Part shown: piece by piece, positions 44,751 through 58,055 of the stretch
How positions within the stretch are numbered: position 1 is the first letter of the stretch
Layout of the letters: the number at the start of each line of letters is the position of its first letter
Assembly: GCA_910589415.1 (NCBI GenBank)
Contig: OU342634.1
Coordinates: forward strand, 21,201,144-21,265,143
Direction of reading: 5' to 3'
DNA length: 64,000 bases
Source of the DNA: Malachius bipustulatus
Lineage: Eukaryota > Arthropoda > Insecta > Coleoptera > Melyridae
The notes under the pieces: model-generated
Seen by the model: the letters and a program-made list of their open reading frames with translations, nothing else
Database searches by the model: none
Told to the model about the DNA's origin: nothing
Translations under genes and position numbers: made by a program

Positions 44751-47700
44751 ATTGAGAATTTTTTTCCTCTATCACCCCTGATATAAATATCACCCCTGAT
44801 TAAAAAAATAGTGGTTTCTGTTGGATAATAGAACATAATTTTATATAAACACATTCCATATTTGAGCTAATACGTTGAAGACAAGCGGCAGTAGTCTTTT
44901 ATTTTTACACGAAAGAATGTTTTCATTGTATAAATTAATGAAAGTGTCGTGACCAAATGTATTTATAAAAACAAAAAATTGATGAAATCTTTTGAGCACC
45001 GGTTTAACGAAAGAGCCGGGCGAAGTCAACGAAGCGACTATAAGATAACGTCAGTATTAATAATATCTATGTTATGTATATTCAAAAGCTCGTAGTTGCT
45101 TTTACAAGGATCACCGAGTAGGTATTAGGTATAGGGGACGTGTGCCAGATTTATCCTGTAACCTGTATGAACTCGCTATCTGGGAATCTGGCAGAAGGCG
45201 AATTTATTATTCAGTTTAATTAGATATTAGTACGACCCCAAAGTAAGGCATATCATCTTCATGCCGCCATACATTAGGTCCCATAGAAAGTGCCATTGTT
45301 TCCGTGCTAGCCCACAATGTAATATATTTATGTGCTGCGTGCCTCTGGAAAATAGGCTCGTTTTACCCGCAAGATCTTATACTCCTGTACTATATGCACA
45401 CGTTGTGTAGGTAATACTCTTAGATAAAGACGGTTACAGGCAATATAGAACTTTAAGCTACAATATGGGAGGATAAAAATTAATTACAAACGTCTTTCAA
45501 ATAAATTGTAAATAACGATCCATTTCATGTAGGTATAAGTACTTAAAAAAAAAAAATTCATGATCGTATACTTGATGAAAATGCACACGTTTCTTAAAGA
45601 GGTTTAAATAAACTAGTTTTTGGTGAACGATTATTTCTTTGTGATTTTAGGGATTAATTTTGGTAGTTTTTTTCGGTGGTATACACTTGAAAATCATTTG
45701 CCCAAGTATTTCTATTAAGATGTATTTGGATATTCTAATATTTGTTTCAAGAGCTTAACGTGACACGGTAACGTTTTCTAAAATAAATACTTCACAATAC
45801 TACTAGAGCCATCTTTCATCAATGAAACATATTATCTCTAGCTTCTTGAGTGTAGAAAATGATAAAAATGACTTATCCGAACCTGTAATGTTATCGTCAT
45901 TACAGTACTCTTTGGTAGTGTTCAACCTCTGAGATAACCATTTTTTGCAGTCGACGTTGCCCGATGAGACCTGCGGAATCTTGCATTTCCATTGGACAAA
46001 ACTTACCCTCAATGCGGTAAAACCCTAATTATTGTACCTAAGGGACTGAATCCTGGAAAATGCGCTAATAGCATTTTGCATAAGATTCTAGTATTAATGA
46101 ATCATTTGATCTTAAAAAAAACGTAATACCTAAATGCGAGGTACCTTTCCTTCCTCGACAACCAATTGAACAATTTTCTTGTATGAGTTGAATTAACTCA
46201 ATCCGCAAGATTGCATGATGGACGAATTTACAGTAATACAGTTTATAAATGTAGCAGTATAAATTGTGATATTTTTAGTTTTCATGTATTAATATCTTAT
46301 AACAAATATAACGTTTTTTTATAGTGTAATACCTCCAAATATTTATAAGGACTTGACGCTGTACCAAAGTACATTATTTGGATATGATGTAATCCTTAAC
46401 AGATCAAATTTTAATTAAATAAGTAAAGCAACTGCAGTGTACATAATGCATCACAATAACGAAAAATTTAAATGGTCTAAATAACTTTTGTATAGTTTTT
46501 TTCTCTCTAAATTACTATGATTGTTATGAATTTCATCTACTTAATGGTAGGTTTATAAAAACAGAATGATGTGGTTTATCCTTAGAATTCTGAACCTTCT
46601 AATTAGTAGAAAAAAGAGTAGATAATTAAGAGAAAGTAATGAGTTTATGGAAACTGGAAACGAACAGTGGATGTTCTTAGAGCGATCTAGATTTTTCGCT
46701 TGATCCAAGTCTGTGTGTTTGTAGGAGAAACCGGCAGCTCATCTCCGGGCCTAGAACAGCGTGTAATTAAGGCGTTGGAAATGTTTACGCGCCTTCACGT
46801 TAACCTTATTCTGCTTGATTGCAGGTAAGAGGTTAGATGTGCTGAAAAAGGTTTTATTAAAACTCCTTTCATTCTTCGTGACTTGGAGCTTCTAGGCAGG
46901 TACAGCACTGAAAATTTATTTATTAATTAGAAGCTCTGTTGAATACGTTGATTATTTGATTAGTGCAGGTACTTTGTTTATTTCGTCTCTTGTTCGGTTC
47001 TCTTCTTCAGAAACTTATTTTCAATTCAATTTCCTGACATTGCGAACAGCCAGTTAATTAAAATTGAGTTCAATCTGTAATATTATTCTCTTAAAATGGC
47101 TATTGAATTTGTACCATTGTACCTACATATTTCCTTTTCATTTGCTTATAATTTAGGCGTATAAAAATAAAAACCGTCCCGATCGACATTATTTAATTAT
47201 CACCTTCAACGTTTGCGAGTTGCCACGCAAAGTTATTATACGCACTTAGTTACTCATATTTATCACCAAGTCTTCACAAACCACTGCTGAACAACAACTG
47301 ATGTATCCTCCAGACTTCTCAATTTTTCCATGTTCTGTTGCAACCCAGTGTGTTCACATTATTTTGTTCAAAATTGATTTATTGAAATATTTGAAATTAA
47401 ATTAAAGAAGATAATTTACTTCTGATTTTTAAGCCGCATTAGTTACCTACATAAAGTTATGATATATAAACTTATCGAACCAGAATAATACAGTTATTAC
47501 AATATTCATAACACAATATTCACAATTTGCATAAGTGCCAGGTAAATTTGTTTGTTTAGGCAAATACTTGATGTAGAATTAGTACATTTAATTCTCGATT
47601 GTAGGTTCTACTGACTGATATTATTATTATCAAAGCCCGATTTTGAAACCTTCCAAAAATAGAATTCACCCTTTCAAATAAAAACAATACTTCCTGATAA

Positions 47701-48253
47701 TCAAAATTGTATACAAAATAATAAGAAAGGACAATAATTACCAACCTATTATAAAAATATGCAGGCTTGGTCGTCGGTAAACTTTCCTCCTGGGTAGCGT
47801 ACTGCAAGTAGTGGTCCCACACAAATAAATCGCAAGGATTCAGGGCTAGTTAAATCTATGACATCCAATTAGCCTCTTTCGACTAATTCAAGTCACCGGA
47901 TAGAGTACGTTGTTTAAGAATGCCGGCATACAACACAACCAAAATGCGCCGGAGAACCATCAAGTTGAAGCCACATCTCCACAACTTGCTCTGTTGCTTA
48001 ATTCAGGTCGGTTGTAATTTTGGAAACGGCTGGCGTAGGAAAATGAACGAGGTTACGATGCACTCGAGAAAACCATGAGGTTACGACCACGAATTTACCA
48101 AAAACTAAGGCTATCATACTAAGAAAATCTCACTTCCAGGATAGTATTATTTCCTAAGAGGATTAAAAAGAAACTAATCATTAGCTTCCACTAATGCAGT
48201 TAGTTGAGTTAAATCCTTCAGAGTTTTCATACCTATTATTATACCTAAGTGAA
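44751..48253. other. Spacer, no gene seen
   Basis: Minor item: atatcacccctgat twice at 44770-44800. Otherwise no gene or repeat recognised. Confidence 0.5.
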
Positions 48254-48627
48254 ATTAGCAATTATTTGGGAATGCAGTCGTTTTAAGAAATGAACTCTTT
48301 TTTCTACGCCAAGCTTTCGAACTTTATTTAATTCTTCTTCAGGGCTCTAGAAGTTGAGATTAAAATCTAAGTTCTTGTAAATTGTTAATCATAAAATTTG
48401 TGAATTCAACAGCAATAAACACGATCTAATGAAACATAGTAATGAAATTAGAACTCAAATTTCATTACTATGTTTCATTAGATCGTGTTTATTGCTGTTG
48501 AATTCACAAATTTTATGATTAACAATTTACAAGAACTTAGATTTTTTAATCTCAACTTCTAGAGCCCTGAAGAATAAGAATTAAATAAAGTTCGAAAGCT
48601 TGGCGTAGAAAAAAGAAATAATTGCTA
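48254..48627. repeat. Nearly perfect long hairpin
   Basis: Arms of about 150 bp (left to 48449, right from 48458) around an 8-bp loop, agaactca. The arms show no substitution that I could see, only two small indels (3 bp and 2 bp). The pairing resumes outside a left-arm-only block of about 28 bp (48269-48296) with attagcaattatt/aataattgctaat. No terminal motif like the other foldbacks and no coding sequence. Transcribed, it would make a long perfect dsRNA. Confidence 0.92.
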
Positions 48628-48727
48628 ATATCATTTATAATAGGACAGTCAAACCCTTAGACTATATTAATAAATATGGACCGCGCCTTTCCTATCTTAG
48701 CTTAAAGTCAATTTTGGTTTGTTGATA

Positions 48728-49581
48728 TACAGGGTGATTGATTGAAACGCCACATTAGAAAAAGTTCGACTTCCAAAAGATCTAGGGATCTGAAATTTGG
48801 AACTTAGGCAACATACCTAATAAGGAGTCAAAATGAAATATTACCAAGATGGCGGCATTTAAAAATGGCGAAAACAATGGCCATCTTTGTTTTTTTAAAT
48901 GGGACACCTCATATATTATTGCATTTTCAGATCGTCTGAGAAAATGTAATAACAATAATGTTTATAGTTGCAGTTTAAATTGAGTCGGCTATGAGTTACA
49001 AACAAGTGAAAATCGCAATTTTCCAAATTTAATCCCATTTACCACGAAAACGGCCCATAATATCAAAAAACGGCTTACATGTTCCTATCTTAACTTTTTA
49101 TAAGGCATCCAATTATGCAGTTGAAATGTTTATACAAGGTGGTGAAAATTATTAGATTTTTCATCACCCTGTATAAAAATTTAAACTATACAGTAGGATA
49201 CCAGATAAAAATTAAGGATAGGGACATGTAAGCCGTTTTTTGATATTATGGGCCGTTTTCGTGGTAAATGGGTTTAAATTTGGAAAATTGCGATTTTCAC
49301 TTGTTTGTAACTCATAGCCGACTCAATTTAAACTGCAACTATAAGCACCATTGTTATTACATTTTCTCAGACAATCTGAAAATGCAATAATATATGGGGT
49401 GTCCCATTTAAAAAAACAAAGATGGCCATTGTTTTCGCCATTTTTAAATGTGCCGCCATCTTGGTAATATTTCATTTTGACTCGTTATTAGGTATGTTGC
49501 CTAAGTTCCAAATTTCAGATCCCTAGATCTTTTGGAAGTCGAACTTTTTCTAATGTGGCGTTTCAATCAATCACCCTGTAT
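48728..49581. mobile_element. Nested palindromic element I
   Basis: The ends atacagggtgattgattgaa and its complement. Arms of about 400 bp match through agatctagggatctgaaatt, aagatggcggca and the core aacaagtgaaaatcgc. The inner motif pair is tacaaggtggtgaaa and tttcatcaccctgta near 49133-49175. The core is shared with element D, while the outer arms are unrelated to D. Confidence 0.88.
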
Positions 49582-51851
49582 TCTCTCTCGCACTCATATG
49601 ATGCTTCTGGCGGGGTAAGGGGAACGACGTAAAACGTAAACAAACAGAACGCAACGGCAGAGGCGCGCTCGAGTTCAGTTATAGGAAATGTAATAATTAC
49701 ATAAATTATAATAATGATCATAATATTCATATTATTATTTTATTTGCAGTTTTTGTTACAAACACAGCACTTCACCATTTTTTAAATCTTAATTTAAAAA
49801 ATAATTATTTTTCGAATTATATAACAGAACGAAGAAAAATATAAAAACAAGAAACTTGCGACTATTTGAATAACACGAAGTGTTCTCTGAGAGTTCTGTC
49901 ACTCTATACCTTAGACTATTGTTACTATTCTTACACGTTTGTTACTTCCATTCTTCAATCAACTTTTCATTTTTTGTTGCCAATGTTTAATTGAACGGTC
50001 GATTTCGAGCAATAAATTCATAAAGATAAGCGCGAAGCAGATAAGAAGACAGATTTTCCAGGGTGATTCGGATAAAACTATAAAATTAAGTTAAAGTTAA
50101 GTTCAAATCTGATAACGTCTCTTCGGAATCGGACTGCAGTATTATACGCTAAGTAAGTATCGGATGTTTGCAGAGCGCGCGCAGCCTCGTGGATTTTTTT
50201 CGCACTTTTGTGCGGCATACTAATCTTTGACAGCTCGTTTCAATAAAATGAAACCTTTCTTAAAATCATTATTTGGAAGTGTATTTCTAGATTTTTGAAT
50301 TTATTATGACTACAATTATTATTAAAAGTCATTTCTAAGCACCCAGTCTCGACTGCTTTCGTTTTAAATCGTTGAGAAATGGGCGAAATCTCATGATGAG
50401 TTTTCACATGAGCGATGTTAGAGAATACGTTTATAGTCCAATAAAGTCTAAAAAGTCATACGTATCGATTAAGAATACACCTCCATTTGATAGTTCGATT
50501 TATTTTGTTTCATATAGGTACGTGGTTTTTATAGTAACCGTCCAGTTTGTCTAAACACTCCAAAATTGTTGTCAATAAACACAAACCGAGAAATAAACAT
50601 TATATTTCCCATTTAAGTAGTAAATAAAACATAAAATTATTAAAATCCTCTAAAGCCGAAAACGTGGCTGGTCAACACGAGACTTGATGAGTAATCAGAG
50701 TGATTTATTAATAATTATTAATTAATCTTTATTAATACTTAAAACGTAACTGATAGTTATGCGAATTTTAATACCGTTTCTAAAACTAATCAAAAAGGTA
50801 ATAATACGAATATTATTTAAAAATCTATGCTTACCTGTCACTACAATTCTCTACGCCCATGACCATGTATGCTTTGTTTTGATTGATGGCTTTGGGTTGC
50901 TTACGTAGGAAACTGATAGACTTACCTTCTTTCGAAGTTTTCTCAAAAACAGAACACGTTTTCGCCACTTTTTTTAACTTAATTGAAAAATTAATTATTA
51001 AAGCTTAAAACGAGTGAAAGCTAGAGCAGAAAATATAAATAGCAAGGAACTTACAACTGTTTGAAAAACACGAACTCTTATTATGGTTTAATGTAAACAA
51101 ACGGTCTGACAGGATGTAAACATTCATGTTGCCAGATGTAGCAAAGTAATGCGGGTATAAGGGATCCATCGATGTTTATTGCCCACCAATAGCACTGGAG
51201 AGGTTGCGCTTTTTTATTGTAAGTGCCAGTTTCATTATTGATCTGGCATTCATTGTTTTGAACAGTCTTGTTCGGAGAGAGAGGGATGTCGGAACACTTT
51301 TTCAGTGTTTATGTCTTGGTCCATCTTTTATTTAATAGTCTAAGGTCAAACCAAACTACGAATTTATTATTATAAGTATGTAGGTACTTATAACAATATA
51401 AAATATTTCAAAATAATAAACAAGTTTTGTATAAAAATTATTTCTCTACATTTTATAAATGTTATGATTTCTTATCCAAAAGTTACAGTGAAAATTATTA
51501 TGAACACTCAGTAAAGATAATAATTTAAAATATCTTATTACGTAGGAACAGAATGAAAACTTCAAGCTGTACTTAACCATCAGGTAGGTAGATACTTGTC
51601 TGGAATAAAAAAATAATGATATATCCAGTTTTATATAAGCAAAAGGCAAGTTGTGGGTTGGCTTTGTAACTTTTTTATTTAAAATTTAATATTGCCTCTG
51701 CCGACATCCTGGCATAAAATTAGAGGGACAAGTATACATTTTCTATGTGAATTAATTTCGTGACTTCAAAGAATCATACGGGTAAGAGCCTGGTGGTTTT
51801 ATGAAATTATGGAATTATCATTATCCATTTCCGTACGAAACACTCTTAAGA
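49582..51851. other. Spacer with a diverged direct repeat
   Basis: The block at about 49745-49880 (aacacagcacttcaccattt, caagaaacttgcgactattt, gaataacacgaa) recurs, diverged, at 50945-51085 (aacagaacacgttttcgcca, caaggaacttacaactgttt, gaaaaacacgaa). Neither has a gene. The unit is not identified. Confidence 0.4.
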
Positions 51852-52341
51852 AAAATGAAAAAACGAGATTCATCTCATTTCTTTTTATTTTAAAATAAAT
51901 TAATTATTTCTTGTAGGTTAGCAAGTCGTTCAAGAGCCATCGATTTGACACTTTTTCAAGCCGACTAGATCCAAGAGTTTTCATAGTCAACGTTCGTTAT
52001 TCTATTTTGTTTTATACTTTTTTATACTTTATATTTTTTTATGTCTCAAGTATAAAAATAATAGTGGAAAAATCTATCACATAAATCTTTTTTCTAAAAA
52101 AGAAACAAAAATATGTTTACCCCATTAAGTGAATATGAAGTCATATGAAAGTCATATGAAGCCTTATAGTGTTTCTGAATTTTTATATGATATTCAGTAT
52201 AATATAATTAGGATTTTTTTTATACCGAACGACATAAAAAAGCAATATGACGGAAATTTCTCTAATTCAACCGACTCTGTATGTATATCCTATGGTTTAG
52301 GATATCCCAATGGTGACCTGTTTATTAGTTGTAACCCTGTA
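51852..52341. mobile_element. Diverged partial copy of element A
   Basis: Shares with element A: aaacgagatt..., tgtaggttagcaagtcgttc, aagccgactagatcc, agttttcatagtcaac, and the right-hand caaccgactctgta and accctgta. Large parts are missing. Confidence 0.65.
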
Positions 52342-53448
52342 TAGTTCGTAGCATTCTCATTATACGAGATGCGACTGGTTTTCGGCTCTTCATTCACAGT
52401 GATTGTGTGAGCGCAGCGCAAAAATCTATTGTAGGAGATGACAATCACAAGTATCGAATCCCGTTGGAAATTTAGTATTACCTATTATACATACCCGTGA
52501 ATTGCATTCGACAGGAAAGCAGTATTATACACAAGAAAGGTGACATCGAGATGTCTCTAATTTTACTCAGAGTTTTTCTAGTTACTGTTGAGATAAAATC
52601 ATCGAATTACAATTATTATTGAAATATTTTGAGTTTTCATAAAAGTATCTTTACACTTTAAGTATCTTTACCTACCTATTTTTTTTCAAACTAATATTAA
52701 TTACTATTTATACAGGAGATACTTTTATTTACAAGTGTAAACTACCCGATTAGTAGTTGTAACAAGATATATAATGCGAACACCAATGTTTAATCGAATT
52801 CACCATTTAAACAAACGAATTGACGGCATCGACTTACCCTGATTCTAGGAGATCCAGATGCTCGAAAGGTCCTCACACATTATATACACCAACTTTTGCA
52901 TTCGATAATAATAGCACGAAATTGTTAATAACTTTCGAATAACACGCACCCTTTCCTATTCAAAGATACAATTATTTATTAATCCACCTTCACTATAAAG
53001 TAAATAATAAGAATGAATCAATATTCGCTATTTTTATCATTGCCAGTCGTGAACCACTGGCCACAAAAAACTCTCGGGTAGATAACGACTTGAAACTTAA
53101 TGCCTAGGTACTAATAATAAAGAGAATCACATCAGACTACACTACAGTACGAAAGTATTAATAAAGTACAGTATGTATAAATAATAATTATAAATATTGC
53201 TAACAAAATAATTATTATTATATTTATTGGGATTCCGAATCGATCGCGATCACGACGACGTTGGCTCTCTTCTTCCAATATTCTCGCCACGACGACCCAG
53301 TCGATAAGTCACCTCGTAAGAAAAATGGAGAACAGCGCGCGTCAAATCAAGCAACAAAAAATAACAACACAGAAATAATCAAACAACAAACAGAAATATC
53401 AGCAACAAAAAATAATCAACAGAAATAGTAACATAACTGTCCCTCATC
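52342..53448. other. Spacer; short GC-rich block
   Basis: 53228-53330 is GC-rich (atcgatcgcgatcacgacga, ctcgccacgacgacccag) in AT-rich surroundings; no gene or known signal recognised. The short string acaaaaaataa, followed by caacagaaat-type text, repeats near 53350-53420. Confidence 0.4.
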
Positions 53449-53699
53449 GGGGCCAGTTGCACAAACGTTAATCAAAGATTTTGTCAGATAATTACTGATT
53501 TCAAATTGCAAGAATTTGAAATCAATTTTGAAAAATTGAATATTTTGAATGATCTTTTATTTTTTATCAATAATTAACTGTTCTAAAAAGGAGTAACATT
53601 TATTTCCAGCAATATGAGACCAACATTTTAATAATACAGGGCATTTTAAAATCAGTAATTATCTGGCAGATTTGTAATTAACGTTTGTGCAACCGGACC
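53449..53699. mobile_element. MITE, GGGCCGGTTG-type, copy 2
   Basis: Ends ggggccagttgcacaaacgt and acgtttgtgcaaccgg, with interior homology to 33204-33439 (gataattactgattt, aacatttatttccagcaa, aatacagggcattttaaaat). Confidence 0.8.
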
Positions 53700-53833
53700 A
53701 GAGTTACACAAAATTAATTTGACCAGGCTTTATACCGATTCGATAACATTGCTAATAATAACTTCTATAAGTCAAAAAATAAATAAAAAATAATTCATAA
53801 GTTCATTACTGAACAACAAGAAATAATAATTAT

Positions 53834-54772
53834 ATAAAGCGTGTCCCAAATTTTCTTTATCAAGGGATATCTGCGTTATTTCCGTGTTATGATAAAAAAT
53901 CTAGCAATTTTTGTTTCCATTTTTGTTACCATTTGTTTATTTTTGGAAAAAAAAATTAAAAAATGTAATTAATCAATAGGCGGCCCCCCAATCCAAGAAA
54001 ATTTGATGTTTTGCTGCGCGATATGGGGCAAAAACTGTGGGAGTTATGTACGATTCCGTGTTTTTTAGATTTCTCCTCCGCCGTTTCGCTCCTAATACAC
54101 CGATCCGCACAAAAATTGGCCGAAATCCTTAGAGGAGTGAATTTTTTCGTTCCTGTAAACTCATTGCCTCCCCCTGAATTATGCCTCCAACTCCTTCCGT
54201 TACTCCTTATGACTCCCGTTTTGTGCAAAAAAGAACTAAGAAGCAAAAATATCTCGATGAGTAAAAATAAAATTCGCGATAGGACCACACCATTCTATGC
54301 GCTCTTGCGAGATTTCGGTTTTTTAATCGAAATTTCTTTCTAGGACGACTCACAGCTAACCTTAACACAGGTTAGTTTAGGGCAAAAAACTGTTTCCCTC
54401 CGTTTTCACACCTGGTTTTCTCCCCTCTCCTCAGATCTGTTGCACCAAATCGCCCACATAACAAGAGTGGTCTTAGTTGACTAAAAAAAAAAAAACGAGT
54501 GTCGTTATTTGAAGTCTTTCACGCTAGATTTACCCCACTACAAGCTAAGTAAGATTTACAAAAATCGTATGTCATTGTATTTAGAAAAACGTCAGTAATC
54601 TGCCAAGCAAAAAAAACTATAGGTGAAATTTGAAAAGAAAAACAAGTAGAGGATGATTATTTGGGAGTTGGAAGGCTGAGAGGTATAATTTAACATTTCG
54701 CAAAATTCATTAGTTTTTGTTTTTAAATTACGCGGATATCCATTGATAAAGAAAATTTGAGACACCCTGTAT
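53834..54772. mobile_element. Chimeric TIR element J
   Basis: The outer ends (gtgtcccaaattttctttat then caagggatatctgcg; right complement to gagacaccctgt) and much of the right arm match element E. The middle, 53990-54550, is unrelated to E and partly matches 44165-44440. Overlapping 110-codon frames on both strands (53956-54343) lie in this GC-richer middle; their products show no domain and are not called as genes. Confidence 0.75.
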
Positions 54773-56803
54773 GTAGATATAATATACAATTTCTAGATAA
54801 GTTCTTCGCATACGAATTCTGCTTAAGAAATCCTCTATGTTCGTCTTCTATAAATTACTAAGCTCAACTGTAATGAACTCAACGAAACTAAACTGGTGTG
54901 GCAACGCAGTTGCCTTTACATACTTTTCATCAACTTTCCAAGCACCTACTAAGAATTAATTTACGAGGAATTCGTCGAGTCGCTCCACCTTTTCGAAACT
55001 CGCACTCCGGAAAGCGGAAATAACGCTTCCAGAAATTTTCAGATGCTAGATTTGATATGAGTAGGGGTGATTTTTAAAACTTTTCTGTTCTTGGGCAATT
55101 GCGACGCAAAATGGCAATGACTACGTGACTATAATAATATTAGACAGATATTACAATAAAATTTAATGTTATTATCAAAGTTATTATCATTTTTCATCAA
55201 ACAATATCAAAGTTATTGTCAGTAAATTTACTTAATTATAAAAATTAAGGTAAAGATGGCTATAATAAGTCTCTTGGATATGACGAAAATGTTTCGTTAT
55301 CTTTTACAAGAAGGGTTTGAGCGAAATTCAAAACATTACATATTTCAGATGCTTTAAGTAAATATTTCATATACCTACTATTCTGACAGAAAGACACACT
55401 ATCAGCCTCACTATCAGCCTCGTTATAAAGCCTCATTAAGCTAACGGACAGATTTCTAATACTATTTTTAAAGCTAATATCGATGTCAAATAACTTTTAA
55501 AAGGTCAATTTGTTCTGATATTTCGCTCTAATAATTTCTTTTTTCTCTTTTTTAAGATTTTAAGAAGAAATTTTATCCAGCTTAATGTGGGTTGCAAATA
55601 ATGTCTGTGCTTGGCAAGCCTCTGTAATATTCCAGTTAGTTCTATTTACAGAACTTGAGATTGTATAAACCGTAAAATATTTTATTCACAGCCTGATTCA
55701 TAAATGTCATACATTTAATACCAAGTCTTTTATGCTTCATTCGCCCTGATCTGTTATAGAATAATTTAATCTCTATAAAAATCTGTAAAGGTAATTTTAA
55801 CCTCAAAGTTGAAGATAAACTTCTGTCTGGAAAATGGCAGTTAGCCAAAGCTCAATATTGACCGCAATACCATCGAACTGGACAATATCTGAAAACATAA
55901 TATAGAAAATTACTATTGTAGTATATTTAAATTATTATCTGGAATTTTTGTGAATCTCGTGATAAGGAGGTGAATTATTTTTAATATGAATTTCGAGATC
56001 ATTATATATTTTCAACTGGGATAATAAAGTTATATTAATGGGGACTGCTGTTATATTTTATTTTCCTCTAGAACTGAAATTATAATTATTAGAATGTGGG
56101 TGCAGTAATTAATTAGATACACCACAACTATTGATACAATTTATGTACTAAGGAAACTCAGATCTAACATCAAAGGATCCCAATAAGAAATTGGAAGATA
56201 CACAATTTTGTAGTCATAAATCCTACGTAATAATTTATTGCTTGACATATTACCCTTAATACAAGACTACCACAATAACTTAAAATCCATAGTTTCGACT
56301 TTAAATCGTTAATAAATTATGTGCATTTTATTTAGTCTATAATTTTTTATAAATATTAAATTATACACTAAAGGCCACGTTCACCCTTACTGATCTAAGG
56401 TATTTCACTGTCAAGATCTACAACTCTCTGAGCCCCCCTTTGACTCTTGAACTTTTGAATGAAGCCTTTTTTCTGTTAAGATCTACACTCTTTTGGGTAT
56501 CGCTTACCTCTAGAGTCAGTTAAGGTCACTTTTTGCGATACACTCAGGGGATCCTTTAATCTTACACTCAGTCAAAGCAACTCTTAAATAAGGAATATCA
56601 CAATTCGCATATCACTTTTTTTTACATAGTAATCTGATTCTATTATGATAGCATGAAACTACTTCTTAAAGCAGAGAAATGGCAAAACGAGTTTTTTCCT
56701 TAGAAAATTATAGTAAGTAGCTCTGTTTATTTGAAAATGGAACAAGTTAGGTACTGCTAGGTAGCACACTCCCGGCTGCAAATAAATCATTATTTATTTA
56801 ACA
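54773..56803. other. Spacer, no gene seen
   Basis: Nothing recognised. Confidence 0.5.
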
Positions 56804-57310
56804 TACAGGGTGTGTAACTAAGAGGACCCGGGCCCGTTCGTCTTTCGCGAAAAGCCACTGTGTGATCGTCTATTTACCTCTGGATTTCCCCTAATAGGAC
56901 CGCTGTGTTTTCCTCGTTGTGTTTACCGTAGTTTTTGCCGTAGTCACCCCTGCTCTTTGATTGAGGTATGCCAGGATTACTATGGCCGAAACGGATGCGC
57001 AAAAGAACCTACGATGACTCATTGTATCTCGGTTGATTGGGATTTCTTTCAAAAAAGCGGGGAAATCTACTGAGATTTGTTGTGAACTGTGGACTTCCTG
57101 TCAGGGAGTTTAAAAGCGAATGATGAGCGAGAGAATTCGTTTGCAAGCGCGTAAAATGGTGAAGTGCGAGAGGGGCTGTGATTTTGAATAGAGTGTACAA
57201 AAAAAATGGAAAGCGAAGAGAGATCCCTTTCATGCATGTTTCAAACTCTAATCCATTTCGGATTCCACTCTTTTGCACACCTGTGCTTTCGTTTTGTTTT
57301 TGTTTCGTTC

Positions 57311-57542
57311 ACAGACTACCCGGTATATGCGGGAATGTCTTATTATTTCGTTTCGCTTTTATTTCGGTTACAGACTATCCGGTATATTGCGGAAATGTCT
57401 GTGTGATTCACCCATTCAACGATTTTCCTTGCCTAATTTCCCCTTTCTAGTTTCTTTGATTTCATTTCAAGCAACTGCTTGAAATAATTAAAGAATACAA
57501 CCATGTTGTTTACAGACGACCCGGTATATTGCGGGAATGTCT
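57311..57542 (+). repeat. Island repeat R1, three copies
   Basis: Unit tacagactacccggtatatg then cgggaatgtct at 57311-57340, 57370-57400 and 57512-57542. CCCG and CGGG inside the unit can pair. Spacing is irregular (about 60 and 142 bp). Confidence 0.85.
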
Positions 57543-57863
57543 GTCTATTTTCCTACTCAATTTCTCGTACGAAATTATCGTGTATTTTCAACAGGAAGAA
57601 TCATCCTGTATGTCTAGCTGAGTCGCCTGTGAGTCTGACGCGAGTTAAACATCGCGCCTGGACGGCTGGTGGCAGTTCGGTTGCCTAGCTATAGCGGTTC
57701 GTGTTCGGGGATGGAGATTCGGGCCGTTTAAGATGGTTTTACCTAGCGAGTGGATTCGAGTACGAGGTTGCCATTTCTCTTGAATGTTGAAATCGTATCT
57801 TTTATGAAATCGTTCCTTCCGATTCTCTTTTATTTAATGATTTTATTTTCACAGTTGATTTAC

Positions 57864-57935
57864 CTGGGAGAGGGAATTATTTCGCCTCCGTTTATTTTAA
57901 CTGGGAGAGGGAATTATTTCGCCTCCGTTTATTTT
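57864..57935 (+). repeat. Island repeat R2, perfect 35-bp pair
   Basis: ctgggagagggaattatttc then gcctccgtttatttt, twice in tandem. Confidence 0.9.
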
Positions 57936-58055
57936 TACTCGTGACCTGCTTGATAAGTCATATTATTGTTATTTTTGGTATACCTTGTTTGTTTACTTTG
58001 GTCTGACCTTTTGATTACCTTTTTGCCCCTGTGGGCTACCTGGCGAAGAATTGAA

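Noticed and set aside
53956..54343. Overlapping 110-codon genes on both strands
   Set aside because: No domain on either strand, located within a non-autonomous element; open frames follow from locally higher GC.
57178..57450. Overlapping plus-strand genes in the island start
   Set aside because: Three overlapping frames in all phases across repeats R1; Phe/Ser-rich text typical of T-rich DNA.
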